A DNA stretch of 10,811 bases from an uncultured Vogesella sp. (GTDB taxonomy: Bacteria > Pseudomonadota > Gammaproteobacteria > Burkholderiales > Chromobacteriaceae), in the NCBI GenBank assembly GCA_946479405.1, contig CAMLGD010000105.1:1-10811 (forward strand), read 5' to 3'. The position numbers and the translations under genes are program-made. The notes below the pieces were generated by a model that saw only the letters and a program-made list of their open reading frames with translations, made no database searches and was not told the DNA's origin. Position 1 is the first letter of the stretch, and each line of letters opens with the position of its first letter. This document shows, piece after piece, positions 1 through 7,330 of the stretch.

Positions 1-24
1 TCCTGCCCCCGCAGCCAAATATGT

Positions 25-58
25 AAAAGCCGCAAGTCCTCCGGACCTGCGGCTTTTT
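25..58. terminator. Bidirectional intrinsic terminator
   Basis: A stem pairs 28-39 with 43-54 around a 3-nt loop, with a single A x C mismatch (35/47). It is flanked by an A-run on the left (25-28) and TTTTT on the right (54-58). Read rightward it would end a gene lying left of the window; read leftward it supplies a TTTT tract after the hairpin and would end the aer-like gene that stops at 100. Only 24 bases precede it and nothing can be called in them. Confidence 0.8.
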
Positions 59-73
59 GCATTGTGTTGCTGT

Positions 74-93
74 CAGACGGTATGCACCGTCTG
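74..93. repeat. Small perfect hairpin just after the chemoreceptor stop
   Basis: CAGACGGT (74-81) and ACCGTCTG (86-93) form a perfect 8-bp stem with a 4-nt ATGC loop. It lies between the stop codon of the minus-strand chemoreceptor gene (100-102) and the terminator at 25-58. No T-run follows on either strand, so it is not a complete intrinsic terminator by itself; it may protect the mRNA 3' end. The stretch TCAGACGG inside it equals eight consecutive bases of the Neisseria DNA uptake sequence read on the opposite strand, which may be chance. Confidence 0.55.
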
Positions 94-99
94 CGTGTT

Positions 100-1674
100 T
101 CAGCTTACTTCGAAGTGGCCGGCCAGCTGTGCCAGGTTGCAGGCTTGCCGTGCCAGTACGCGAATGGTCTGATTGGCGGCATCGATATGCTGATGTGACT
201 CTTCGAATTGGGCGGCGATGTGCGTCATGCGCTCGGCCAGATGGGTAGCGCTGGCCGATTGCTGGGCATTGGCGCTGGCAATTTCCTGCATCATGCCGTT
301 CACATTGCCAACATCGCCGCGCACAGCATGCAGCTGGCTGCTGGTACGCTGCTGCGCCTCCAGCCCGGCGCGGGTCTGGCTGGTGATGCTGGCGATGGCG
401 CCCACCGTGCTGTCTGCCGCGCCGCGCACGTTGGCGACCAGGGTGTTGATTTCATCGGTGCTGCTGCTGGTGCGCTCCGCCAGTTTGCGTACCTCATCCG
501 CAACCACGGCAAAGCCACGGCCGGATTCGCCTGCCCGTGCTGCCTCGATGGCGGCGTTCAGTGCCAGCAGATTGGTCTGCTCGGCAATGTCATGGATCGT
601 CTGCGTTACCACGGTAATGCCGGTGATGGCGGTGGTGAGTTCGGTAATCACGCCCTGCGTGCTTTCCACCGTGCCAGCGGCGGCGGCACCACGCTGATGT
701 GCAGTTTCCATCTCGGCGGCGCCGTGCTGCAGTTGCTTCTGCGAGTGCAGGCTCAATTCGGCGGTTTCGGCGGCATTCTGCGAGACTTGCTCGATCGAGG
801 CGGACAGTTCTTCGATCGAGGCGCTCATCTGCAGGACGCTGTTGTTGGCCGCCGCCATACGCTGGTGGATATCGGCAATCGTGTGCTGCATGCGATCGGT
901 TTCACCGGCCACTTCGTGGGCGGTCAGCTGTACATCGTCCAGCATCACTTTCAGATGAACCTGCATGTAGGCCAGCGCGGTTTCCAGCTGCCCCAGTTCG
1001 CCGGCGGCATCGATACCCAGCGTATTGGTGAGCTTGCCTTCGGCGATATTGAAGCAGGCGCTTAGCAGGCGCTGCTGCTCCTGTCGCCGCCGTTGTTCCA
1101 GCCACAACCAGCCGCTGCTGAGCGTGATCGCGCTGGCGGCCAGCATCCAGCCGGCGGTACCGCCCAGTAACGCGCCGGCGCCGGCGGCCAGGCTGGTCAT
1201 GCTGGCAGCGTACAGGGTCTGGAAGTGTGCCAGCAGCCGGCCGCGTGGCGCGGGCTTGCGTAGCGGCGCGCCTTGCAGCAGCGGCGGGTAGCTGGCTTCC
1301 GCCTGGTGGATGGCTTCCCGCGTGGCCGGGCTGCGTACCGACATATAGCCGCTGATCTGACCTTGCTTCTTGATGGGAACCACAAAGGCATCCACCCAGT
1401 AGTGGTTGCCGTTCTTGCAGCGGTTTTTCACCAGTCCGCGCCAGCAGTGGCCACTCTTGACGGTGCGCCACAGGTCGTCGAACAGTACCGGCGGCATGTC
1501 CGGGTGGCGGACAATATTGTGGTTTTGCCCGAGCAGCTCATCCCGACTGAAGCCAGAAATGGCGACGAAGGCATCGTTGGCATAGCTGACCGCACCTTTG
1601 AGGTCGGTGCGGGTAACGATGATGCCTGAGACGAATGGCGTTTCCACGCCGGTAACAGGTAAATTCTTCTTCAT
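100..1674 (-). CDS. aer: Aer-like PAS-domain methyl-accepting chemotaxis protein
   Basis: Membrane-anchored energy/redox sensor that would signal through CheW-CheA. The 524-residue protein has an N-terminal PAS domain (about 18-120) that resembles E. coli Aer closely, including VRHPDMP (55-61) and KNGNHYWV (87-94). Aer residues known to matter for FAD binding (R57, H58, D60) correspond to R56, H57 and D59, and W69 sits where Aer has a conserved Trp. A hydrophobic stretch at 157-192 is the likely membrane hairpin, then a HAMP-like region (about 195-250), and the chemoreceptor signalling tip [18 protein letters not shown] (365-382). There is no large periplasmic domain and no C-terminal CheR-tethering pentapeptide. 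ATG at 1674 is the only start that keeps the PAS domain; its ribosome site is weak. A TATGAT -10 and an FNR box lie upstream, so anaerobic control is likely. FAD binding itself is inferred. Confidence 0.88.
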   Translation of the reverse strand: MKKNLPVTGVETPFVSGIIVTRTDLKGAVSYANDAFVAISGFSRDELLGQNHNIVRHPDMPPVLFDDLWRTVKSGHCWRGLVKNRCKNGNHYWVDAFVVPIKKQGQISGYMSVRSPATREAIHQAEASYPPLLQGAPLRKPAPRGRLLAHFQTLYAASMTSLAAGAGALLGGTAGWMLAASAITLSSGWLWLEQRRRQEQQRLLSACFNIAEGKLTNTLGIDAAGELGQLETALAYMQVHLKVMLDDVQLTAHEVAGETDRMQHTIADIHQRMAAANNSVLQMSASIEELSASIEQVSQNAAETAELSLHSQKQLQHGAAEMETAHQRGAAAAGTVESTQGVITELTTAITGITVVTQTIHDIAEQTNLLALNAAIEAARAGESGRGFAVVADEVRKLAERTSSSTDEINTLVANVRGAADSTVGAIASITSQTRAGLEAQQRTSSQLHAVRGDVGNVNGMMQEIASANAQQSASATHLAERMTHIAAQFEESHQHIDAANQTIRVLARQACNLAQLAGHFEVS

Positions 1675-1704
1675 GGCCTAACCTGGGATAGCTGACAGCA
1701 GGGC

Positions 1705-1710
1705 ATCATA
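1705..1710 (-). promoter_or_regulatory. Likely -10 element of the aer-like gene
   Basis: On the minus strand 1710-1705 reads TATGAT, five of six matches to the sigma-70 -10 consensus. It would give a leader of about 25 nt before the ATG at 1674. No recognisable -35 hexamer occurs at 16-18 bp, which fits an activator-dependent promoter. The FNR box centre lies about 51 bp upstream of the inferred start point; the start point itself is a guess. Confidence 0.45.
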
Positions 1711-1742
1711 GCGGCGGGGTATTTCTGGCGCGTGATATCGAT

Positions 1743-1756
1743 TTGATCACAATCAA
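1743..1756. promoter_or_regulatory. Perfect FNR/ANR box between aer and ldhA
   Basis: TTGATCACAATCAA matches the FNR/ANR consensus TTGAT-N4-ATCAA at all ten defined positions. It sits in the divergent region between the Aer-like receptor gene (ATG 1674) and ldhA (ATG 1885), 75 and 135 bp from the two start codons. FNR-type regulators bind such sites when oxygen is low. Published work links aer expression to FNR in E. coli and to ANR in Pseudomonas, and D-lactate fermentation is an anaerobic function, so control of one or both genes is plausible. Which gene it serves cannot be told from spacing alone. Confidence 0.75.
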
Positions 1757-1843
1757 GAGTCAGTTATTCGTTAGTAATCACTTGTAAATAAAGGGGTAAA
1801 TCAGGTGGAATTACATGCTCTTTTGTCCGAGATGATTGCAGCG

Positions 1844-1870
1844 GTTTGTCTCATTTGTGACAAACGTTTG
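1844..1870. promoter_or_regulatory. Operator-like inverted repeat and palindrome before ldhA
   Basis: GTTTGTC (1844-1850) and GACAAAC (1859-1865) form a perfect 7-bp inverted repeat with an 8-nt spacer. The right arm overlaps the perfect 10-bp palindrome CAAACGTTTG (1861-1870). The block ends 14 bases before the ldhA ATG, next to its ribosome binding site, so it may be a repressor operator or a leader hairpin that masks the site. I do not recognise a specific regulator for it. Confidence 0.4.
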
Positions 1871-1884
1871 CTAGAGAGGGTGTG

Positions 1885-2880
1885 ATGAAAATAGCAGTGT
1901 TCGATACCAAGCAGTACGACCGCCAGGCATTGGCTGCGGCCAACCTGGTGGCACAGCACGAGCTGCAGTATTTCGAACCTCGGCTGAATGCCGCCACGGT
2001 GGAGCTGGCGGCTGGTTTCGATGCAGTGTGTGCCTTTGTGAATGACCGGCTGGATGCTGCGGTGGTGGCCAGGTTGGCCGCAATGGGCGTCAAGCTGGTG
2101 TTGTTGCGCTGCGCCGGCTACAACGGCGTGGATCTGGCGGCCTGCGCCCGGCATGGCCTGAAAGTAGCGCGGGTGCCGGCCTACTCGCCGCACGCGGTGG
2201 CCGAGCATGCCTTTGCCCTGCTACTGGCGGTGAACCGACGCATCCACAAGGCCTATGTGCGGGTGCGGGAGATGGATTTCTCGCTGGATGGACTGGTGGG
2301 CTTTGACCTGCATGGCAAGACCTTCGGCGTGATCGGCACCGGTCGCATCGGCGAGGCGGCTATTGCCATCGCCCGCGGCTTCGGCATGCGGGTGTTGGCC
2401 AGTGACGTGCAGCAGGATGCGGTACTGGCGGCGCGGCTGGGGTTCAGTTACGTGCCGCAGGCGCAGCTGCTGGCCGAGGCCGACGTGGTCAGCCTGCATC
2501 TGCCGCTGCTGCCGCAGACGCGGCACTTGATCAATGCCGCTACGCTGGCGGCGATGAAGCCGGGTTGTGTGCTGATCAATACCAGCCGTGGTGGCTTGAT
2601 CGATACCACCGCGTTGATCGACGCGCTGAAGTCCGGCCATCTGGGCGGTGTCGGGCTGGATGTGTACGAGATGGAGGAGGGGGTGTTCTTCCAGAACCTG
2701 TCGGATACCGGCTTGCAGGACGATCAGCTGGCGCGGCTGCTGACTTTCCCCAATGTACTGGTCACCTCGCACCAGGGCTTTTTGACGGCCGAGGCGCTAC
2801 ACAATATCGCCAGCACTACGCTGGGCAATGCCACGACGTTTGCCCACGGCGGCGCACTGGACAACGAAGTCCGGCTGTAG
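1885..2880 (+). CDS. ldhA: D-lactate dehydrogenase (NAD-dependent, fermentative)
   Basis: Reduces pyruvate to D-lactate with NADH in the cytosol, regenerating NAD+ when respiration is limited. The 331-residue protein aligns by eye with E. coli LdhA throughout: the N-terminus MKIAVFDTKQYD, RCAGYNGVDL (75-84), AVAEHAFALLLAVNRRIH, the nucleotide-binding GTGRIG (151-156), and the catalytic triad R235 (NTSRGGLID), E264 (DVYEMEEG) and H296 (TSHQGFLTAEA). The start is the ATG at 1885, because GAGAGGG (1874-1880) lies 4 bases before it; an in-frame GTG at 1882 would be too close. It is divergent from the aer-like gene and shares the FNR-box region, and it converges on yaaA. A related 2-hydroxyacid dehydrogenase is the only real alternative. 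Confidence 0.93.
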   Translation: MKIAVFDTKQYDRQALAAANLVAQHELQYFEPRLNAATVELAAGFDAVCAFVNDRLDAAVVARLAAMGVKLVLLRCAGYNGVDLAACARHGLKVARVPAYSPHAVAEHAFALLLAVNRRIHKAYVRVREMDFSLDGLVGFDLHGKTFGVIGTGRIGEAAIAIARGFGMRVLASDVQQDAVLAARLGFSYVPQAQLLAEADVVSLHLPLLPQTRHLINAATLAAMKPGCVLINTSRGGLIDTTALIDALKSGHLGGVGLDVYEMEEGVFFQNLSDTGLQDDQLARLLTFPNVLVTSHQGFLTAEALHNIASTTLGNATTFAHGGALDNEVRL

Positions 2881-2882
2881 AA

Positions 2883-2923
2883 GCCAAGGTTGGCCGCAAC
2901 AAGTCATTGCGGCCAACCTTGGC
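2883..2923. terminator. 17-bp perfect inverted repeat between convergent ldhA and yaaA
   Basis: Bases 2883-2899 and 2907-2923 are perfect reverse complements with a 7-nt loop (CAAGTCA). The stem begins 3 bases after the ldhA stop and ends 6 bases before the yaaA stop codon (2929-2931), nearly filling the gap. No T-run follows on either strand, so it is an atypical terminator, yet the position between two convergent genes argues for a shared one. Each arm contains one copy of the GCGGCCAACCTT word that recurs in this window. Confidence 0.75.
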
Positions 2924-2928
2924 GGTGG

Positions 2929-3708
2929 TTACCGCGCTGCCGGATCGCGGCGGAATACCCAAGTGTTTTCGCTGGAGGCTTCCGGTGTAAAGGCATAGCC
3001 CTCGGCATTGAAATCCAGCAGTGCCTGTGCGTCGGCAATGCCGTGCTTGAGCGCCCAGCGCGCCATCAGCCCGCGCGCACGCTTGGCGTAGAAGCTGATG
3101 ATCTTGTACTGGCCGTTTTTCAGATCCTGAAACACCGGCGAGATCAGCCGGCCTTGCAGTTGTTTCGGCTTTACCGACTTGAAGTATTCGTCCGAAGCCA
3201 GGTTCACCAGTTGTGGAAACTCATCTGCTGCCAGCTGGCGGTTGAGCTCGTCGGTGATGATGCTGCCCCAGAACTCATACAGGTTCTTGCCTCGCGGGTT
3301 GGCCAGCCGGGTGCCCATTTCCAGGCGGTAGGCCTGCATCAGGTCCAGCGGGCGCAGCAGGCCGTACAGACCGGACAGGATGCGCAGATGCTGTTGCAGC
3401 CATTGCAGCTCCTGCTCCGACAGGCTGGCTGCGCCCAGACCCTCGTAGACATCGCCCATGAAGGCCAGTACCGCCTGCTTGGCATTGGCCGGGGTGAAGG
3501 CCGGTGTCCAGTCGTGGTAGCGGCCAACGTTCAGTTCGGCCAGCGCCGGGCTGATGTCCATCAGCTGGCCCAGTTGGGCCGGGCTTTGCGCCCGCAGCAC
3601 CTCGATCAACTCGGCGCTGTGGGCGAGAAAATCCGGCTGCGTGAACTGCGCAGTGTGGGCGGGGGTCTCGTAGTCCAGCGTTTTGGCTGGCGAAACGACC
3701 ATCAGCAT
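2929..3708 (-). CDS. yaaA: Peroxide stress protein YaaA (UPF0246/DUF328)
   Basis: Cytosolic protein of the YaaA family, which in E. coli lowers free intracellular iron during hydrogen peroxide stress and so limits Fenton damage; its biochemical mechanism is not firmly settled. The 259-residue length is usual. Family signatures run through the protein: SPAKTLDY (6-13), RYHDW (63-67), [66 protein letters not shown] and [17 protein letters not shown]. The start is the ATG at 3706-3708, with AAGGA 7 bases upstream. It is divergent from dtd, with 66 bp between the start codons, and shares the hairpin at 2883-2923 with ldhA. No OxyR site was recognised in the upstream gap. Confidence 0.95.
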   Translation of the reverse strand: MLMVVSPAKTLDYETPAHTAQFTQPDFLAHSAELIEVLRAQSPAQLGQLMDISPALAELNVGRYHDWTPAFTPANAKQAVLAFMGDVYEGLGAASLSEQELQWLQQHLRILSGLYGLLRPLDLMQAYRLEMGTRLANPRGKNLYEFWGSIITDELNRQLAADEFPQLVNLASDEYFKSVKPKQLQGRLISPVFQDLKNGQYKIISFYAKRARGLMARWALKHGIADAQALLDFNAEGYAFTPEASSENTWVFRRDPAAR

Positions 3709-3717
3709 GGCGAATCC

Positions 3718-3748
3718 TTGTCTGTGAGGTGGGCGCTCATTTTAGAAT
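3718..3748 (+). promoter_or_regulatory. Possible dtd promoter
   Basis: TAGAAT at 3743-3748 matches five of six bases of the -10 consensus and lies 26 bases before the dtd ATG. TTGTCT at 3718-3723 could be the -35, but the 19-bp spacer is longer than ideal. The -35 overlaps the ribosome binding region of the divergent yaaA. Confidence 0.4.
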
Positions 3749-3774
3749 GTCGCGTCCAATGATGGGAGAGATTG

Positions 3775-4227
3775 ATGCGAGTTCTGGTACAGCGGGTGAC
3801 GCAGGCGTCGGTGACGGTGGAAGGGCAGATCAGCGGGCAGATTGCTGCCGGCCTGTTGTTGCTGGTAGGGGTGGAAGACAGCGATGGCGAGGATGACATT
3901 GATTGGCTGGTACGCAAGATCAGCCAGCTGCGTATTTTCAACGATGCCGACGGGGTGATGAATCGCTCGGTGCTGGATGCTGGCGGCGAAGTACTGGCGG
4001 TGAGCCAGTTCACGCTGTTTGCCAGCATCAAGAAGGGAAACCGCCCCGGCTATAGCCGGGCGGCGCGGCCGGAAGTGTCGCAGCCCTTGTTCCAGCGCTT
4101 TGTGCTGCAGATGCAGGCCACACTGGGCAAACCCGTGCCAACCGGGATTTTTGGTGCCGACATGCAGGTGGCGCTGGTGAACGATGGCCCGGTGACCATC
4201 TGGCTGGACAGTAAGGCACCGGAGTAA
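3775..4227 (+). CDS. dtd: D-aminoacyl-tRNA deacylase
   Basis: Homodimeric cytosolic editing enzyme that hydrolyses D-amino acids, and glycine mischarged on tRNA-Ala, from tRNA, protecting translation. The 150-residue length is typical. Visible family motifs are the N-terminal [13 protein letters not shown], the catalytic-pocket SQFT (77-80), the segment [12 protein letters not shown] (86-97), and the C-terminal NDGPVT (136-141) containing the Gly-cisPro pair that provides chiral selection. The start is the ATG at 3775, preceded by GGAG 6 bases away; a TTG three bases upstream in frame is less likely. It converges on mltD with a strong hairpin between them. Confidence 0.96.
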   Translation: MRVLVQRVTQASVTVEGQISGQIAAGLLLLVGVEDSDGEDDIDWLVRKISQLRIFNDADGVMNRSVLDAGGEVLAVSQFTLFASIKKGNRPGYSRAARPEVSQPLFQRFVLQMQATLGKPVPTGIFGADMQVALVNDGPVTIWLDSKAPE

Positions 4228-4271
4228 GCCGCGGCGCGTTAGCCGCAATGGCAGGGCAGGGTTGAAAAGCA

Positions 4272-4299
4272 CAAGGCCGCAGCATTTGCTGCGGCCTTG
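4272..4299. terminator. Terminator between convergent dtd and mltD
   Basis: Bases 4272-4283 pair perfectly with 4288-4299 (12 bp) around an ATTT loop. Read leftward the hairpin is followed by a CTTTT tract (complement of GAAAAG, 4264-4269), a good intrinsic terminator for mltD. Read rightward the run after it is only mildly T-rich, so it may also serve dtd less efficiently. A shorter 5-bp hairpin (4231-4246) lies directly after the dtd stop. Confidence 0.8.
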
Positions 4300-4318
4300 C
4301 TGTTGCGACGGGCATGGC

Positions 4319-6412
4319 TTACAGACCATCGGCCTCCGCCAGCACGCGAACCTTTTGTCCTGGCTGCAGGCGCACCAGCTGGTCCGGGTCGTTCCAGCGC
4401 AGGATGTCGGTGTGCGACACGCTGAATTTGCGGGCGATGCTAAACACAGTATCGCCACGCTGTACCACGTAATCGGTCGGTACCGGGCCTGTCGCCGGCT
4501 GGCGCACACTGTAGGACACGGTGCGCAATGGGCTGGCTGCGCTGCTGGCCAGTGCGCTGGCGGCTGGCAGGCTGCTCAGCACTTTCAGGTTTTGCCCCAG
4601 CTTGATGGCATTGTCGTCCAGGCCGTTCAGCTGTTTCAGGTCGGTCACGGTCATGCCGTAGCGACGCGAGATATTGAACAGGGTATCGCCGGCGGCCACG
4701 GTATGCAGGCCGGCACTGGCGACGACTACCCGGTCCGGGCTGCTCAACAGCTGCTCGCGGCCAACGTTACTATCGTTGCGGGCGATGATGCGAATCGGCT
4801 CGCTACGTTCTGTTTTGTTGTTGTCGACGCGAATGACCACACGCGGCGTGTCGCTACGTACTTCCGGCTTGGTGTCAACCACGCGCGGTGCCGGGTTGGC
4901 GGCGGCGAGCACATTGCTGGCTACAACTGTTTTGCTGTCGGTATTGGTCACGACTGGCGTGGCGGCCGCGCTGGCTACGGTCGGCTGCGGCTTGCTCTCG
5001 GCGATCAGCACCGGGTTTGTGACCAGTTTGGCGGGTGTCACCACGGTGGCGACGGCAGTAACGGCCGGCTTGGCAGTTTCAGCTGCTTTGCTGTCGACGG
5101 TTACTTTTTGCGGCTTGCTGACCAGGCTGGCGGACATCACGCTGGCGACGGTCGGTACTGGAGCGGCGACTGTTGCCGGGGTGGGGGCGGCGTTGGCGGC
5201 AAAGGCGACCAGTGTGGCGGTTTCGCTGGCTGGGGCGGCGATATCGGTGGCATCCAGCTGTGGTGCGGTATTACCGTTGCCATGCAGCGCCACCAGTACC
5301 GGGCGGCCCGCCGGCAGCGGATTGCTGCTCTTGAGATTGTTGGCGGTGATCAGCTCGTTCGGATTCATCTCGAAGCGGCTGGCCAGCTCGCTGGCGCTGG
5401 TATCGCTATCCGGTACGTGTACCTGCCAGGTCAGCAGCGGCTTGTCCCATTTGGCCAGATTGGTCTCGAACTTGTGCAGCTTGTTTTCCGGCAGCAACAT
5501 CTGACGGCCGTTCTTGTGGGCATACACCGGCAGGTTGAACGCCGGGTTGAGTTCCTTGAACTCGGCCACCGACATCTCGGCCAGGCGTGCCGCGATGTCG
5601 ATGTTCATGTGACGACCGGTGGCGACGGCAACAAAGGTGGGCTTATTGGGCAGCGGCGCCAGGCGCAGGCCGAACTTCTCCGGTTCCTGCAGCAGGTTGC
5701 GCACCGCCAGCAGCTTGGGCACGTAGTTGCGCGTTTCCTTCGGCATCTGGATGTTTTCGTAGCTTTCCACTTCACCACGAGCGCGGACCTTGGCGATGGC
5801 GCGCGACAGATTGCCTTCACCCCAGTTGTAGGCGGCCAGGGCCAGGCTCCAGTCGCCAAACATGGTGTACAGGTTTTGCAGGTAGTCCAGTGCGGCACGG
5901 GTGGCTTCCACCACGTCGCGGCGGCCGTCATACCACCAGGTCTGTTCCAGACCGTACTGGCGGCCGGTGGCCGGCATGAACTGCCACAGGCCGGCAGCGC
6001 CTACCTGAGACTGTGCGGTGGGTACAAAGGCGCTTTCCACCACTGGTAGCAGGGCGATCTCGGTGGGCATGCCGCGGCGTTCTACTTCGTTCATGATGAA
6101 GAACAGGTATTTGCGGCTGCGGTCGACGGTACGGCGGAAGTAGTCGATGCGGGCACTGAAGAAGCGCTCGTGCTGGCGCACCAGTTCCGGGTTGACTTCA
6201 CCCATCTGGAAGCCTTCGCGTGCGCGCTGCCACACGCTGTCGCCGTTGCGCAGCAGGCTGCTGTTGAGCAGCATCATATCGAGGCCGGCGGCCAGACCAT
6301 CATCCACGCTGCGCTGCGGCGGGTTCAGACTGACATTACTGCTGCTGGCGTGCGCCGGCGACAGCACAAATGCGAGCGAAACCGACAATGCGAGCGGGGT
6401 AAGCTTTTTCAT
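4319..6412 (-). CDS. mltD: Membrane-bound-type lytic murein transglycosylase D with LysM repeats, secreted form
   Basis: Cleaves the glycan strands of peptidoglycan in the periplasm, forming 1,6-anhydro-muramic ends. The 697-residue protein starts with a signal peptide (MKKLTPLALSVSLAFVLSPAHA, cut near A22) that has no lipobox Cys, unlike E. coli MltD. The SLT domain (about 105-215) carries catalytic E126 in VVESAF, then GLWQFMP (141-147) and AAYNWGEGN (193-201). Two degenerate LysM-like segments (about 267-309 and 331-374) follow, then a long Ala/Val/Thr-rich linker (about 381-565) and two clear LysM domains (570-612, 648-691) for glycan binding. I chose the ATG at 6412 because it begins the signal peptide; an upstream in-frame ATG at 6469 overlaps the likely -35. 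It lies on the same strand as gloB. Confidence 0.93.
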   Translation of the reverse strand: MKKLTPLALSVSLAFVLSPAHASSSNVSLNPPQRSVDDGLAAGLDMMLLNSSLLRNGDSVWQRAREGFQMGEVNPELVRQHERFFSARIDYFRRTVDRSRKYLFFIMNEVERRGMPTEIALLPVVESAFVPTAQSQVGAAGLWQFMPATGRQYGLEQTWWYDGRRDVVEATRAALDYLQNLYTMFGDWSLALAAYNWGEGNLSRAIAKVRARGEVESYENIQMPKETRNYVPKLLAVRNLLQEPEKFGLRLAPLPNKPTFVAVATGRHMNIDIAARLAEMSVAEFKELNPAFNLPVYAHKNGRQMLLPENKLHKFETNLAKWDKPLLTWQVHVPDSDTSASELASRFEMNPNELITANNLKSSNPLPAGRPVLVALHGNGNTAPQLDATDIAAPASETATLVAFAANAAPTPATVAAPVPTVASVMSASLVSKPQKVTVDSKAAETAKPAVTAVATVVTPAKLVTNPVLIAESKPQPTVASAAATPVVTNTDSKTVVASNVLAAANPAPRVVDTKPEVRSDTPRVVIRVDNNKTERSEPIRIIARNDSNVGREQLLSSPDRVVVASAGLHTVAAGDTLFNISRRYGMTVTDLKQLNGLDDNAIKLGQNLKVLSSLPAASALASSAASPLRTVSYSVRQPATGPVPTDYVVQRGDTVFSIARKFSVSHTDILRWNDPDQLVRLQPGQKVRVLAEADGL

Positions 6413-6441
6413 GGACCTGAGCCTGTATTCCGTATCGGGCG

Positions 6442-6469
6442 ATGCTAACACGCAAGGACGGACAGTCAA
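6442..6469 (-). promoter_or_regulatory. Likely sigma-70 promoter of mltD
   Basis: On the minus strand TTGACT (6469-6464) and TAGCAT (6447-6442) are separated by 16 bp, five and four matches to the two consensus hexamers. The predicted start point near 6435 gives a leader of about 22 nt to the ATG at 6412. The 144-bp gap between mltD and gloB otherwise shows only an AT-rich 5-bp inverted repeat (6513-6524) and no convincing terminator for gloB. Confidence 0.55.
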
Positions 6470-6556
6470 ACGCGAAAGTTCACCTTAAAGCATGATTTTT
6501 CTGTGTTTTAGTCGATATTTATCGCTGGCAACATCATTTGTCGGCAGGGGCTGAAC

Positions 6557-7330
6557 TTATGCCGGTCGAAAGTGGTTTTTCCACTCGCGCAGTGTGGTAA
6601 AAACGGCCTCACTATCGACCAGGTTTTTACCCGCTTGCCGGTTGGCAGCCTCCGCTACTGCCTTGATATTGGTACGTAAAAACGGATTGCTGGCCTTTTC
6701 CAGCGCCAGGCTGCTGGGCAAGGTTGGCCGTTGCGCGTTGCGGTGGGCTTGATCCTGCTGCCAGCGTGCCTGCAGTGCCGGATTGCCCGGCTCCACCGCC
6801 AGCGCGAATTGCAGGTTGGACAGCGTGTATTCGTGGGCCGGGTAGCACAGCGTGTCCTCCGGCAGTGCCGCCAGTTGCGTCAGTGACTGATGCAGTTGTG
6901 CCGGCGTGCCGTCGAATATGCGGCCGCAGCCGGCACCGAACAGCGTATCGCCGCAGAACAGGTGCTTGCCCCACAAAAAAGCCAGGTGATTGGCGGTATG
7001 CCCGGGTACGGCCAGCACCGTGGCTGGCTGGCCAAAGGCCAGTACCTCGCTACCGGCCATCACTGGCTGGTTGATGTGCGCCACGCCCGCCGGGCCGTAA
7101 ATATCCAGTTGCGGCCAACGTGCCAGCAGTACCGGCAGGCCGCCGATGTGGTCGGCATGATGGTGAGTGATCCACACGGCATCAAGCTGCAGCCGGTGCT
7201 CATCCAGAAATGCCAGCAGCGGGGCAGCGTCGCCCGGGTCGACGGCAATGGCGCGGGTAGTGTCGTGCAAAACCCAGATATAATTATCGGCAAAGGCACA
7301 AACCGGTGTGAGGCGAATAATGTCGGCCAT
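6557..7330 (-). CDS. gloB: Hydroxyacylglutathione hydrolase (glyoxalase II)
   Basis: Hydrolyses S-D-lactoylglutathione to D-lactate and glutathione, the second step of methylglyoxal detoxification, in the cytosol. The 257-residue metallo-beta-lactamase-fold protein has the binuclear metal ligands THHHADH (55-61, so H56, H58, D60, H61), H111 (GHTANH), D128 (CGDTLF) and H166 (PAHEYT). The C-terminal glyoxalase II domain is present, with HRNAQRPTLPSSLALEKASNPFLR (197-220 region) contacting the glutathione substrate. The order mltD-gloB-yafS matches E. coli. Its ATG lies inside the start of the divergent methyltransferase gene, the two coding regions overlapping by 11 bp. Its product, D-lactate, is also the product of the ldhA enzyme in this window, though the genes are not co-transcribed. 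Confidence 0.97.
   Translation of the reverse strand: MADIIRLTPVCAFADNYIWVLHDTTRAIAVDPGDAAPLLAFLDEHRLQLDAVWITHHHADHIGGLPVLLARWPQLDIYGPAGVAHINQPVMAGSEVLAFGQPATVLAVPGHTANHLAFLWGKHLFCGDTLFGAGCGRIFDGTPAQLHQSLTQLAALPEDTLCYPAHEYTLSNLQFALAVEPGNPALQARWQQDQAHRNAQRPTLPSSLALEKASNPFLRTNIKAVAEAANRQAGKNLVDSEAVFTTLREWKNHFRPA
7279..7284 (+). promoter_or_regulatory. Perfect -10 hexamer for the yafS-rnhA-dnaQ run, inside gloB
   Basis: TATAAT is an exact sigma-70 -10 match, placed 36 bases before the methyltransferase ATG at 7320. No good -35 lies 16-18 bp upstream. It lies within gloB codons for the conserved Asn-Tyr-Ile of the family, so the match may be a by-product of coding. The operon nevertheless needs a promoter within gloB, and this is the best candidate. 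Confidence 0.4.

Noticed and set aside
791..823. Direct repeat TCGATCGAGGCG, 21 bp apart
   Set aside because: It encodes the heptad repeat Ser-Ile-Glu of the chemoreceptor coiled coil; seven residues equal 21 bases, so coding explains it.
208..1065. Long plus-strand frame opposite the chemoreceptor gene
   Set aside because: Composition is that of a reversed coding strand, no ribosome site or motif is seen, and the minus-strand protein is unmistakable.
1856..1871. CRP site at TGTGA before ldhA
   Set aside because: Only the left half-site is present; the expected TCACA half is missing.
2890..3762. 290-codon plus-strand frame opposite yaaA
   Set aside because: Shadow of the conserved yaaA gene; no recognisable motif, and it would start inside the hairpin.
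4262..6049. A 595-codon open frame on the plus strand opposite mltD
   Set aside because: It is antisense to a clearly conserved mltD, its translation is Gly/His/Gln/Arg-rich with no domain, and GC-rich genomes often keep such opposite frames open.
6413..6469. Longer mltD start adding 19 residues
   Set aside because: It would hide the signal peptide and overlaps the likely -35 and -10 of the mltD promoter.
6513..6524. Hairpin CGATA-TT-TATCG as gloB terminator
   Set aside because: A 5-bp AT-rich stem with a 2-nt loop and no T-run is too weak to support the call.
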